Source: an uncultured Barnesiella sp.
GTDB taxonomy: Bacteria; Bacteroidota; Bacteroidia; Bacteroidales; Barnesiellaceae_A
DNA length: 50,757 nucleotides
NCBI GenBank assembly: GCA_944321085.1
Contig: CALUJY010000015.1
Location: 1-50,757 of the forward strand
Direction of reading: 5' to 3'
Shown: positions 16,533 through 25,582 of the stretch, piece after piece
Numbering within the stretch: the stretch's first letter is position 1
How the letters are laid out: every line of letters begins with the position of its first letter
Position numbers and translations under genes: made by a program
Notes under the pieces: generated by a model
What the model was told of the DNA's origin: nothing
Databases searched by the model: none
The model's input: the letters and a program-made list of their open reading frames with translations, nothing else

Positions 16533-16997
16533 ATGAAACTTTCCGACGAATGGTTCACGGCTATCGCCGAGAGCGAAACCGGCAACCGCACAATATTCAT
16601 ATCGGGACGATGCCATATCGACGATTTCAGGCTATCGGGAAAATTTCCTTACCGCGTAGAAATAACATGGAGCTACCACCCCGACTCTAACGGGATGCCC
16701 GACGAAAAGAGTGCCGAACTGATGGAAAATGCACTCACTGCTCTCAAAAAGGCCATGGAAAAAGACAAACTCGCCATTCTTACAGGTATCTATACCGGTG
16801 ACAGTGAGCGAAATATGATTTTCTACACCCGCAATATCCTCGCCTTTGGCAACAGGCTCAACGACGCACTTGCTCCGTTCGAGCAACTACCCATCACTAT
16901 CTACACCGAAAACGACTCGGAGTGGAACGAATATGCCGAGATGCAGACCCTCAACCCGGGTGAAGAGGAGGAAGACGACGACAACGACAAGTTGTAA
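16533..16997 (+). CDS. DUF695 domain protein
   Basis: A 154-residue cytoplasmic protein. The stretch from IFISGRCHIDDFRLSGKFPY through RVEITWSYHPDSNGMPDE and KLAILTGIYTGDSERNMIFY is typical of DUF695, a family of uncharacterised beta-alpha proteins found in many phyla. The C-terminus (NPGEEEEDDDNDKL) is extremely acidic. The start MKLSDEW lies immediately after the terminator of the preceding gene, so its promoter may lie inside that gene or be read through. No function can be assigned. Confidence 0.8.
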   Translation: MKLSDEWFTAIAESETGNRTIFISGRCHIDDFRLSGKFPYRVEITWSYHPDSNGMPDEKSAELMENALTALKKAMEKDKLAILTGIYTGDSERNMIFYTRNILAFGNRLNDALAPFEQLPITIYTENDSEWNEYAEMQTLNPGEEEEDDDNDKL

Positions 16998-17098
16998 TAA
17001 CAGCTCAAAGAACGCAAGCACTCGACGACATAAGAAATACAAACCAACATTTAACTGTTTCTACACAGATTATTTTTGCTAATCTCACCCCGAAAGGA

Positions 17099-17106
17099 TA
17101 ATTTTG
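17099..17106 (+). promoter_or_regulatory. -7 box for the PP2C gene
   Basis: TAATTTTG matches TAnnTTTG and lies 24 bases ahead of the ATG at 17131. An in-frame TTG at 17104 falls inside the box, so it is unlikely to be the start codon. Confidence 0.65.
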
Positions 17107-17130
17107 CACCCGAAAATAATCCTATCAATT

Positions 17131-18006
17131 ATGGATAACATGCAAATAAAAATAGCGGCAGAAACCAACATCGGGTTACGCCGCAACAACAACGAAGACC
17201 GCTTTGCCATCTGCCCATCGCTGATGACTGCCCAATGGAACGATTCATACGCGCAAGCATCACTCCCCGACAAAACCGATGGAGCCATGATTGTCATGGC
17301 CGACGGCATGGGCGACATGAATGCCGGCGAAGTTGCCGCCGACATCACCGTGCAAACTTTTATCAAATACTTTTCACCGGGATATATGGAACCTTCGGTC
17401 GTCGAAAATGACGATAACGGCATACAATATCTCAAAGTCGTAAGTGGTACAGCCGACCGACGCATCAAACAACGCGTCTATGACGACCCTACCACATGGG
17501 GTATGGGTACGACGCTTGTAGCTGCATGGATATACAATAAGAAAGCGCATATCGCATGGTGCGGCGACAGCCGGGCATACCTTTACAACCCGCAGATGGG
17601 TCTCAAACAACTCACCCGCGACCACCTATACATACAAGAGCTCTTGGATGCCGGTCGCATCGATGCCTACCACGCAGCGATGCACCCCGGACGCAAACGC
17701 ATCACACGATACCTCGGCGACGACCGCCAGAACGTGCGTCCCGACACTACACTCCTGCCCTTGGCAACCGGCGACACGCTGATGCTCTGCACAGACGGCC
17801 TCACCGAGCTTCTCGACGACAACTCTATCGCACAACTCCTGTTGCAATACGATGCCAAGCCCCGCGAGGCATGTTCAGCCCTTATCAAAGCTGCCATAGA
17901 GGCCGGCGGTAACGACAACATCACCGTTGCCGTCTTGCATGTCGATAACGGCGGCATAGAGAATGCGTCGCGCGAAAAGACCGAGTATGCTCCCTTCTTC
18001 GGATAA
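17131..18006 (+). CDS. PP2C-family serine/threonine protein phosphatase
   Basis: A 291-residue protein. PP2C metal-binding motifs appear in order: RRNNNEDRF near residue 20, VMADGMGDMNAGEVAAD (the DGMGG-type motif with Asp in place of the last Gly), MGTTLVAAWI, WCGDSRAYLY, LTRDH, LCTDGLTELLDD and GGNDNITVAVL. All metal-coordinating aspartates are present, so it should be an active Mn2+/Mg2+-dependent phosphatase. It is cytoplasmic with no sensory domain. No Ser/Thr kinase gene is adjacent, so its substrate is unknown. The last ten residues (KTEYAPFFG) look like a short tail. The terminator is at 18050-18080. Confidence 0.9.
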   Translation: MDNMQIKIAAETNIGLRRNNNEDRFAICPSLMTAQWNDSYAQASLPDKTDGAMIVMADGMGDMNAGEVAADITVQTFIKYFSPGYMEPSVVENDDNGIQYLKVVSGTADRRIKQRVYDDPTTWGMGTTLVAAWIYNKKAHIAWCGDSRAYLYNPQMGLKQLTRDHLYIQELLDAGRIDAYHAAMHPGRKRITRYLGDDRQNVRPDTTLLPLATGDTLMLCTDGLTELLDDNSIAQLLLQYDAKPREACSALIKAAIEAGGNDNITVAVLHVDNGGIENASREKTEYAPFFG

Positions 18007-18049
18007 CTGCCTCGGACAACGACGAAAAAACATGTCAGTATACACAACA

Positions 18050-18080
18050 AAAGGGCGACACATACTTTGTGTCGCCCTTT
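18050..18080. terminator. Bidirectional terminator between convergent genes
   Basis: Perfect 13-base arms AAAGGGCGACACA (18050-18062) and TGTGTCGCCCTTT (18068-18080), with a 5-base loop. It serves the PP2C gene on the plus strand and the nuclease gene on the minus strand. Confidence 0.87.
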
Positions 18081-18130
18081 ATTTTATACATTATATAAAT
18101 AATAAATAACTCAACTATGTAGCCAAGCGA

Positions 18131-19168
18131 TTATTCCACCCGCTTTGCCAAATAGATGATTACCGGGAAGTGGTCGCTATATCCGTTAAGATAACGACCT
18201 TGCGCATGCGTGCGTAACGGATAACCTTTATATTTACCGGTCTGCTGACGCAGGAATTCTTTGTTGAAAATCTCGGTCTTAAAATACTTCAAGGTCGAGC
18301 GGTCTTTCCCCACAAGGTTGGCCGAAAGTATCATTTGGTCGAACAAGTTCCATGCTCCGTTATATGCCAGCGTACCTATACCATGGTCATACAAATCCCA
18401 CATAGCATTGAAGTAACCGCCGGGAGTTACCTCGTCTTGCTTCTTCACCGCACCCAATACCTGACTCACGCTCTTGTTATAGGGGTCGTCATTAAGGTCG
18501 CCCATGATAATAACTTTCGAATCGGGGTCGGCAGCCAGTACCGAGTCGGCAAGATGACGCGTGAGAGCAGCAGCCTCCTCACGGCGGGGACTCGAAGCCT
18601 CCTCACCACCCCAACGCGAAGGCCAGTGGTTGACGATAAAATGTACTCTTTCACCTGCCAACCGACCGCTTACCAAAAGCTGGTCACGTGTAAGATCATC
18701 GGGAGCACACTTCATGTGCAAACGCGCACTGATGGCAGTATCTACCACAAACTGGTTCTTATCATAAAGCAATGCCACGTCAACGCCACGACGGTCGGGA
18801 CTATCGAAGTGTACAATGCCATAATTACGCCCGGCAAGCGGTTCGGCAGCTATCAAATCTTCCAATACGCCCCGATTCTCTATCTCGCTCACCCCTATCA
18901 CGGCAGGACCTTGCGGACAAAACTTGTCGGTGGCAAGTTTACTCAGCACATAGGCAAGATTATTGACTTTGTTACGATATTTGAGTGCGCCCCAGCGATA
19001 AGTACCCGTAGGCGTAAACTCTTCGTCGAGAACGTCGGGCTGATCGATGGTATCGAAAAGGTTTTCCAAATTATAAAACGCCACCGAATACACAGCAACT
19101 TTGCCTTGTGAATAGGCAACAGTCGTAATAACGAAGCTCAACAAAACGAATAATACAAATTTCTTCAT
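18131..19168 (-). CDS. Secreted endonuclease/exonuclease/phosphatase family protein
   Basis: A 345-residue protein with signal peptide 1-20 (MKKFVLFVLLSFVITTVAYS). Motifs of the EEP fold are visible: FYNLENLFD near residue 32, GVSEIENRGVLEDL (metal-binding Glu), FIVNHWPSRWGG (catalytic His region), VIIMGDLNDDPYN (the Asp-Leu-Asn active-site motif) and YSDHFPVIIYL (final Asp-His). Catalytic residues look complete. The export signal and the divergent TonB receptor/DUF5689 lipoprotein genes suggest extracytoplasmic cleavage of nucleic acid or another phosphodiester. A phosphatase acting on phospho-sugar or lipid substrates is possible because the fold is shared. Confidence 0.88.
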   Translation of the reverse strand: MKKFVLFVLLSFVITTVAYSQGKVAVYSVAFYNLENLFDTIDQPDVLDEEFTPTGTYRWGALKYRNKVNNLAYVLSKLATDKFCPQGPAVIGVSEIENRGVLEDLIAAEPLAGRNYGIVHFDSPDRRGVDVALLYDKNQFVVDTAISARLHMKCAPDDLTRDQLLVSGRLAGERVHFIVNHWPSRWGGEEASSPRREEAAALTRHLADSVLAADPDSKVIIMGDLNDDPYNKSVSQVLGAVKKQDEVTPGGYFNAMWDLYDHGIGTLAYNGAWNLFDQMILSANLVGKDRSTLKYFKTEIFNKEFLRQQTGKYKGYPLRTHAQGRYLNGYSDHFPVIIYLAKRVE

Positions 19169-19545
19169 ATAACCTCTATTTACAATATGTAATATAATAT
19201 ACCATTTTTTTCACGGCGTAAATATAGCATATTCCGTCCAATAACAAATCTCATAGACATGAAAACTTTCATTTAACAATACAAAAGTACAAACAACAAA
19301 ATGCGACAAGCCTCTACAACCCATAGGAAGCACTATTTGCCGATAAGCAATATTTTTCATAGCAATGAAATAGGATAATAGGAAAACTTTTCTTTAATTT
19401 GCAGACTTTACTATTTTTCAATTTCCTCAATCGGTAACGGTAGGGAATACAAGGGCAAAATGCTCCATAAAAACATATATGAAAACACATTGTAAGTATA
19501 TAAAAAACAATACAATCTGATCATTCCAAAATTAAACCTTTACTT
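19169..19545. other. Divergent intergenic region, nuclease and TonB receptor genes
   Basis: AT-rich DNA without a plausible gene. A near-consensus -7 box TTAATTTG (19394-19401) faces the TonB receptor and would give a leader of about 140 bases. On the other strand a weak TATATTTA-type box lies about 55 bases ahead of the nuclease start. No riboswitch-like structure or clear operator palindrome was seen. Confidence 0.5.
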
Positions 19546-22428
19546 ATGAAGCGATTTTTTTGGACAACAATCCTACTCTCTTTCGCCGCTTGTCTGCCAG
19601 CCGTTGCAGGCATAGTGCAAGGTATTGTTGTCGATAATGAAACGAAAACGCCCATTGCCGATGTACAAGTATCGATTCCGGGCGATGAGAAAACCGTGAA
19701 AACGGGTTCTGACGGACAGTTCGAGTTACGAGACGTAACCGAAGGCAAAACCACCATTACATTCTCCAAGAATGGCTTCGAACCGCAAGCCTTCAACATT
19801 ACCGTTGTCTCTACTCCGTTGGTTATCAACACCGAGATGCAACGGAAAGTCGTCATCGACGATATGAGCGCCGAAGACAACGCATTACTCTTCGATGAGG
19901 CTCTGCTCGAAGACGAAGGCGCCATAGCAAGTCAATCGGTAGCCTACTTAACTTCATCGTCAGATGACCCCTACCTTAGCACATCGAGCTACACATTCAG
20001 CCCCATGCGCTTCTCTCTGAGGGGATACGACCAACGCGACCACGCCACCTCTATCAACGGTATTGACTTCACTGACAGCGAGCGTGGCAGGTTCAATTAC
20101 TCGGGTATCGGCGGTCTTAACAATGCCACCCGCAACAAAGACGTTATCAACGGCCTCGATATGACAGGCTATTCTTTCGGTTCCCTCACCGGTGCTACCA
20201 ACATCAATACCTACGCCGCCGAGTATGCAGCAGGAGCACATGTAGGTTTGTCATACACCAACCGTTCATATATGTTACGCGGGCAAGCCACTTACGCCAC
20301 AGGCATTATGGATAACGGCTGGGCATTCACCGGTTCGATTGCATATCGCTGGGCTGACAAAGGCCGCAACGAAGGTACTTCATACAACTCTTTCGGCTAT
20401 TTCTTTGCTGCACAGAAGATATTCGGAGACCACAGCATCGCTATCACCACATGGGGAGCTCCCACCGAACGCGGACAATCGAGCGCTTCGACGCAAGAAG
20501 TTTACGACTACCGCGGTATATACTACAACTCATATTGGGGCTACCAAGACGGCAAAGTGCGTAACTCGCGCATCGTACAAAGCTACGACCCCACAGTCGT
20601 TGTCAACTACGATTGGAAAATCAATGACCGCAGCAACCTTAAAATAGGTGCCGCATACCATTATAATAAATATAGCAACAGCGCGCTTGCATTCTACAAT
20701 GCTCCCGACCCGCGCCCCGACTACTACCGCAACTTACCGAGCTTCCAATATACCAACCTCAACGTAAACGGACCGGAAGATACCGACAACCCATTCTACA
20801 ACGATGTAAACACCGACCTTTACAATGCTCTGCGTAATGAATGGATTAACAACAACACCGACATTACACAAATCAACTGGGCAGCTCTCTACCAAGCCAA
20901 CTACCTGAACAACGCCGCTGACCCCGATGGCAGCGCACACTACATATTGGAGCGTCGTCACAACGACCTCATGGAGTCGGCTCTCAATGCCCTTTACACC
21001 AACCAAATCAACGACAAGCTGTTGTTGCATGCCGGTCTGTCGGGCAAATACGGCAAAGGCATGCACTACAAGACGGTCGACGACTTGTTGGGAGGTAATC
21101 AATGGATAGATATCGACCAATTTGCCGAGCGTGATTTCAGCACCAACACCACCATTATCCAAAACGACCTCGACAATCCCAACCGCGCCGTTCATGAAGG
21201 CGATGTTTTCGGTTACAACTACAATCTGCATATTGTAAAGGCATCGGCATTCATCGACAACTTCTGGAATACCCGCTACCTCGATATTTACTATGCTTTG
21301 GCACTCAATTACACACAATTCCAACGCGAAGGTCTTATGCGTAACGGTCGTGCCGAAGTGATAGGCGAGCAATCAAAAGGTTTCGGAAAACTCACTTACT
21401 TCCTCGACCCGGCATTCAAAGTCGGGCTCACATGGAAAGCCGACGCCCACAACCGCGTAGTAGTCAACGGACTTATCGAGAGCCGCGCCCCGCTGCCTTC
21501 GTACAGCTACGTAGCACCCCGTGTAAAAGACAGACAGCTCCCGGGTCTTACCTCCGAGAAAGTTCTCTCTTACGACATCAACTGGATGTTTAACTACTCA
21601 CGCATACAAGGTCGGCTCACTCTCTTCCAAACCCACATGCAAGACGGTACCGAAAGCACCGGCTACTACAATGACGAGTTCCACACATTCGTCAACCATA
21701 CTTTGAGCGGTGTAGACCGCGTATTCCGCGGCGTAGAGTTGGGTCTTGACATAGACCTCATCTACGGCTTCTCGCTGCAATTGGCTGGTACATACGGCGA
21801 CTACCGCTACACAGACAATGCTATCGGTGTAATGAGTGCCGAGAACGGTTGCAACGTATTTACCGGCGAGATACCCACCGACCTTACCGAGAGTACCGAT
21901 GTAATAGAGACCGTATATACCAAAGACCTTATGGTAAGCAACGGCCCGCAACTCGCAGTAAGCGCAACACTCAGCTACTTCCATCCCAAGATGTGGTTTG
22001 CCGACGTTACGCTGTCGTACTTCGACAAGAACTACCTCGACTTCTCGCCCTCCCGCTTCACCAAGATGAATGTCAAAGGTGGCTACTATCCCAATAAAGA
22101 CGGCCAAATGCAATACTATGCCGGTTACACCGAAGAGCAAAAGGCTCTCTTGGGCACACAGGAGCGCCTCAAAGGAGGCTTCCTGCTCGATGCTTCGGTA
22201 GGTAAAGTCATCTACTTCAACAACCGCAAGCAACAGCTCAACATCAACCTCAGCCTCAACAACTTGCTCAACAACACCGACCTTGTAACAGGAGGTTACC
22301 AGCAAGCACGTCTGAGCCGCAATACCCGCAGCGCAGTCAAAGCGATACAGACGGTCGACAAATTCCCCAACCGCTACTACTACGCTTGGGGCTTCAATAT
22401 GTTCCTCAACGTCGCTTTAAAGTTCTAA
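19546..22428 (+). CDS. TonB-dependent receptor with carboxypeptidase-regulatory-like N-terminal domain
   Basis: A 960-residue outer-membrane protein. Signal peptide 1-22 (ending PAVAG) precedes a CarboxypepD_reg-like beta-sandwich at about 24-105 (VVDNETKTPIADVQVSIPGD, TEGKTTITFSKNGF). A plug domain follows (SLRGYDQRDHATSING), then a large beta-barrel rich in aromatic strands, ending FLNVALKF with the terminal Phe expected for barrel assembly. No SusD gene follows; instead two lipoprotein genes of the DUF5689/DUF6359 kind do, so the receptor is unlikely to be a classical glycan SusC. It probably imports a ligand bound or processed by those lipoproteins, energised by TonB-ExbBD. Confidence 0.9.
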   Translation: MKRFFWTTILLSFAACLPAVAGIVQGIVVDNETKTPIADVQVSIPGDEKTVKTGSDGQFELRDVTEGKTTITFSKNGFEPQAFNITVVSTPLVINTEMQRKVVIDDMSAEDNALLFDEALLEDEGAIASQSVAYLTSSSDDPYLSTSSYTFSPMRFSLRGYDQRDHATSINGIDFTDSERGRFNYSGIGGLNNATRNKDVINGLDMTGYSFGSLTGATNINTYAAEYAAGAHVGLSYTNRSYMLRGQATYATGIMDNGWAFTGSIAYRWADKGRNEGTSYNSFGYFFAAQKIFGDHSIAITTWGAPTERGQSSASTQEVYDYRGIYYNSYWGYQDGKVRNSRIVQSYDPTVVVNYDWKINDRSNLKIGAAYHYNKYSNSALAFYNAPDPRPDYYRNLPSFQYTNLNVNGPEDTDNPFYNDVNTDLYNALRNEWINNNTDITQINWAALYQANYLNNAADPDGSAHYILERRHNDLMESALNALYTNQINDKLLLHAGLSGKYGKGMHYKTVDDLLGGNQWIDIDQFAERDFSTNTTIIQNDLDNPNRAVHEGDVFGYNYNLHIVKASAFIDNFWNTRYLDIYYALALNYTQFQREGLMRNGRAEVIGEQSKGFGKLTYFLDPAFKVGLTWKADAHNRVVVNGLIESRAPLPSYSYVAPRVKDRQLPGLTSEKVLSYDINWMFNYSRIQGRLTLFQTHMQDGTESTGYYNDEFHTFVNHTLSGVDRVFRGVELGLDIDLIYGFSLQLAGTYGDYRYTDNAIGVMSAENGCNVFTGEIPTDLTESTDVIETVYTKDLMVSNGPQLAVSATLSYFHPKMWFADVTLSYFDKNYLDFSPSRFTKMNVKGGYYPNKDGQMQYYAGYTEEQKALLGTQERLKGGFLLDASVGKVIYFNNRKQQLNINLSLNNLLNNTDLVTGGYQQARLSRNTRSAVKAIQTVDKFPNRYYYAWGFNMFLNVALKF

Positions 22429-22462
22429 ATCCTATACAACCAACTAAAAAGCATATATAATT

Positions 22463-23878
22463 ATGAAATACAATAAATATACATGGGCGCTGTTGGCAAC
22501 ACTTGGCTTTACGATGGCAGGCTGTGCCAAATTCGACCCCATACCAGCCGACCAACTTATCGTCGGCAACGATGCGGCATGGACTGAGACCATGTCTATT
22601 GCCGACTTCAAGCAGACATTCGACCGTAAAGACTCTGTCTTCTCTATCAACTATATCGATACCGAAAGCGAAGTCATCATCAAAGGACGCATCACCTCTA
22701 CCGATGTGGCAGGCAACATATACAAATACATGGTTATCCAAGACACACAAACAGGAGAAGCTCTCAAAATCAGTGTCGATGCCGGCAGCCTCTCGGGAAC
22801 TCTCCCGCTGGGACAGGTTATTGCCATCAAGTGCAAAGGTCTCATTTTGGGTCGCTATGCCGATATGGTGCAATTAGGCGTAGAGACTTTCAACACCAAT
22901 TACAGCCGTGTTGAGCCGGGTCGTATTCCCTATCCCTACTTCGATGCCCGCGTACAACTCATAGGCATCCCCGATACGTCGGCCATCATTTTACAAGAGA
23001 TTACTATCCCTGAGTTGCTTGCTTGCGACTCTACTATGTACGGCCGACTCGTCAAAATCAAAGACGTACATTTTACCGGCTTGGGTGACGGTGGAGAGCG
23101 TCTCAGCGACGCAGACAAAATCTTCGCGCCCTCGACCTTCAACGGTACTTACAACGTAGGCTATCCGCAGGCTCGCCAGATTGCCGATGCCGATGGCAAC
23201 GTTGCATACATCTCATCGAGCGAATATGCCCGCTTTGCCGACATCCGCATCCCCGACGAAGACCAATGGGGCGATGTAGTAGCGCTCGTAAGCTGGTATA
23301 AAAACTCACCCACGACCGAAGGTGAAATACAGCTCACTATACGCACACTCAACGATTTGGAGGGATTCGAGACTGGCAGCGCACCTACCCCCACTCCCGC
23401 CATTTTCAGCGAGACATTCCTCAACGGAACACTGGGCGAATTCACAGCGTATAGTGTAACGGGCACACAAACCTGGCGAGCCGACAACCAATACGGCGCC
23501 ACCATATCGGGCTACCAGAACGGCAGCAGCCACGCCAACGAAGACTGGCTCATCTCGCCGGCCATCGACCTCTCGTCTTGCGAAAAGGCAGCCATCTCTT
23601 TCGAACACGCCATCAACAAAGGCGATGTAGCCAACCTCAAAACCAACCACACCCTGTGGATAAGCGACAACTACACCGAAGGAGACCCCAACAATGCCGA
23701 CTGGACACAAGTAACCATTGCCACCTACCCCGACGGAACAAGCTGGAACTATGTATCATCGGGACAATGCAGCATTCCCTCGCAATACCTGAAAGCCGGC
23801 GTACGCTTTGCCTTCAAATATCTGTGCAGCGACACCGAGTCGGCTACATGGGAAATGAAAAATCTTACTGTAAAATAA
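22463..23878 (+). CDS. DUF5689 lipoprotein with choice-of-anchor-J-like C-terminal domain
   Basis: A 471-residue surface or periplasmic lipoprotein. The lipobox is TMAGC, with Cys21. Residues about 35-305 look like DUF5689 (VIIKGRITSTDVAGNIYKYM, QLIGIPDTS, LVKIKDVHFTGLGD), a beta-rich family that usually follows TonB receptors and resembles OB folds. Residues about 312-471 form a jelly-roll-like domain (FSETFLNGTLGEFTAYSV, NEDWLISPAIDLSSC) of the choice-of-anchor J/cleaved-adhesin kind, shared with the next gene. It begins 34 bases after the receptor stop and 20 bases before the next gene. A ligand-capture partner for the receptor is the natural inference. Confidence 0.85.
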   Translation: MKYNKYTWALLATLGFTMAGCAKFDPIPADQLIVGNDAAWTETMSIADFKQTFDRKDSVFSINYIDTESEVIIKGRITSTDVAGNIYKYMVIQDTQTGEALKISVDAGSLSGTLPLGQVIAIKCKGLILGRYADMVQLGVETFNTNYSRVEPGRIPYPYFDARVQLIGIPDTSAIILQEITIPELLACDSTMYGRLVKIKDVHFTGLGDGGERLSDADKIFAPSTFNGTYNVGYPQARQIADADGNVAYISSSEYARFADIRIPDEDQWGDVVALVSWYKNSPTTEGEIQLTIRTLNDLEGFETGSAPTPTPAIFSETFLNGTLGEFTAYSVTGTQTWRADNQYGATISGYQNGSSHANEDWLISPAIDLSSCEKAAISFEHAINKGDVANLKTNHTLWISDNYTEGDPNNADWTQVTIATYPDGTSWNYVSSGQCSIPSQYLKAGVRFAFKYLCSDTESATWEMKNLTVK

Positions 23879-23898
23879 TCGTTGAAAAATAAAAAATT

Positions 23899-25386
23899 AT
23901 GAAGAAATTATCATTTTTCGGCTTAGCAGCCATGACTATTCTCTTCGGAGCTTGCACCAACGCCGAGCCGTTCGACCCCAATGGCGGCGGCAATAACACC
24001 GACTATACACAACCTGCCGGACAAGGAACAGAAAGCGACCCTTATAACGTATCGGCAGCCCTCGTTCATAATATGGACAGCTCAGAGGTATGGGTAAAAG
24101 GTTACATCGTAGGTCAGGTAGCAGGTAGCAGCCTCAGAGACGAGGCTGAGTTCGAGGCTCCCTTCCACGGACAAACCTACGATGACGGAACGGTTGCCGA
24201 GCAAGGTACCAACCTGCTTATCGCCGCCAAAGCCGACGAAACATCAACATCGGCCTGCCTCGTAGTGCAACTCTCTGCCGGCCAAATACGCGACGTACTC
24301 AACCTCGTGGAGAATCCTACCAATGACGGCAAAGAGGTGATGATAAAGGGACAACTCATCAAATACTTCGGCGCTGCCGGTCTCAAAAACACCACAGCTG
24401 CCAAATTCGAAGGCCAAACCATCGGTACACTGCCAGACGAACCCGTCAACCCGGGTAACTTGGAAGGTGACGGCTCCAAGACCAATCCCTACACGGCTGC
24501 CGACGTAGTAACGTTGAACCGCAACGGTGCCAGCGGTTGGGTAAAAGCCTTTATCGTAGGACAAATAGCCGGTAAGAGCATCAGCGAGAATGCCGAATTC
24601 GATGCTCCGTTTACCATCCCCGACGGCTCGCAACGTGGCACCAACCTGCTTATCGCTGCCGATGCCAACGAGACCAACACCGATAACTGCATCGCCGTAC
24701 AGCTGCCCGGAAACGCTGTAAGAGACGGCATCAACCTGCCCGAGCACCCCGAAATGGATGGCAAAGAGGTGATGCTCTATGGCTCGATTGAGGAATACTT
24801 CCTCACTCACGGCGTGAAGAACGTAACTTGCGCCATCGTCGAAGGTGTTACCTACGGTACCGACCCGGGTGAAGGCGGTGGCGACACTCCCACAGGCAAT
24901 GTAGTATTCAGCGAGACATTCCTCAACGGCTCATTGGGCGACTTCACCGCTTACAGCGTAGAGGGCGAGCAAGTATGGGGCATCGACACCCGTTACGGAG
25001 CCAAGATGTCGGGCTATGTAGAGGGCACCAACTATCCCAACGAAGACTGGCTCATCTCGCCGGCCATCGACCTCTCGGGCAAAGCCTCGGCTACCATCGT
25101 ATTTGAGCACGCCATCAACTTTGCCGATATGGCCAACCTCACCAACAACCACACCTTGTGGGTGAGCGACAACTACAACAGTGGCGACCCCAGTACAGCT
25201 ACATGGACACAAGTAACCATTGCCAGCTATGCCAGCGGTAACAGCTGGACGTTCTCTCCCTCGGGCGACTGTGTCGTTCCCTCGCAATATCTCAAAGCAG
25301 GCGTACGCCTCGCCTTCAAATATATGTGCGACGACACCGCTTCTTCGACATGGGAGATAAAGAATCTCAACGTTTACGCCGAATAA
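23899..25386 (+). CDS. DUF6359 lipoprotein, duplicated OB-like domain plus anchor-J-like domain
   Basis: A 495-residue lipoprotein with lipobox LFGAC (Cys19). Two tandem copies of one domain follow: residues about 45-172 (SDPYNVSAALVHN, VWVKGYIVGQVAG, GKEVMIKGQLIKYFG) and about 190-315 (TNPYTAADVVTLN, GWVKAFIVGQIAG, GKEVMLYGSIEEYF). The pattern fits DUF6359, related to OB-fold domains of the extracellular nuclease YhcR. Residues about 330-495 repeat the anchor-J-like domain of the preceding gene, including a 41-base stretch identical at DNA level. The gene ends the operon; the terminator is at 25407-25442. A role in nucleic-acid or phosphodiester binding is inference. Confidence 0.83.
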   Translation: MKKLSFFGLAAMTILFGACTNAEPFDPNGGGNNTDYTQPAGQGTESDPYNVSAALVHNMDSSEVWVKGYIVGQVAGSSLRDEAEFEAPFHGQTYDDGTVAEQGTNLLIAAKADETSTSACLVVQLSAGQIRDVLNLVENPTNDGKEVMIKGQLIKYFGAAGLKNTTAAKFEGQTIGTLPDEPVNPGNLEGDGSKTNPYTAADVVTLNRNGASGWVKAFIVGQIAGKSISENAEFDAPFTIPDGSQRGTNLLIAADANETNTDNCIAVQLPGNAVRDGINLPEHPEMDGKEVMLYGSIEEYFLTHGVKNVTCAIVEGVTYGTDPGEGGGDTPTGNVVFSETFLNGSLGDFTAYSVEGEQVWGIDTRYGAKMSGYVEGTNYPNEDWLISPAIDLSGKASATIVFEHAINFADMANLTNNHTLWVSDNYNSGDPSTATWTQVTIASYASGNSWTFSPSGDCVVPSQYLKAGVRLAFKYMCDDTASSTWEIKNLNVYAE

Positions 25387-25406
25387 CACCATCTTCATTT
25401 TGCTAC

Positions 25407-25442
25407 AAAAGAGCCTGCTCCCGTCGGGGAGCAGGCTCTTTT
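25407..25442 (+). terminator. Rho-independent terminator of the TonB receptor/lipoprotein operon
   Basis: Perfect 16-base arms AAAAGAGCCTGCTCCC (25407-25422) and GGGAGCAGGCTCTTTT (25427-25442), with a 4-base loop. Confidence 0.9.
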
Positions 25443-25582
25443 GCTTTTCGCCCGACATATCCCGACTACCACAGCAGTACATGCCGAGACCGTAGCAATG
25501 AAAAATTATAACCTTGCCTACGCAACTGCATGATACTTGAAATAAATTGTGTAACTTCGTATTCCAAAACCAGCATCATAGC

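Noticed and set aside
17104..17130. TTG start for the PP2C gene
   Set aside because: The codon overlaps the -7 box TAATTTTG, so it cannot be inside the transcript; ATG at 17131 is used.
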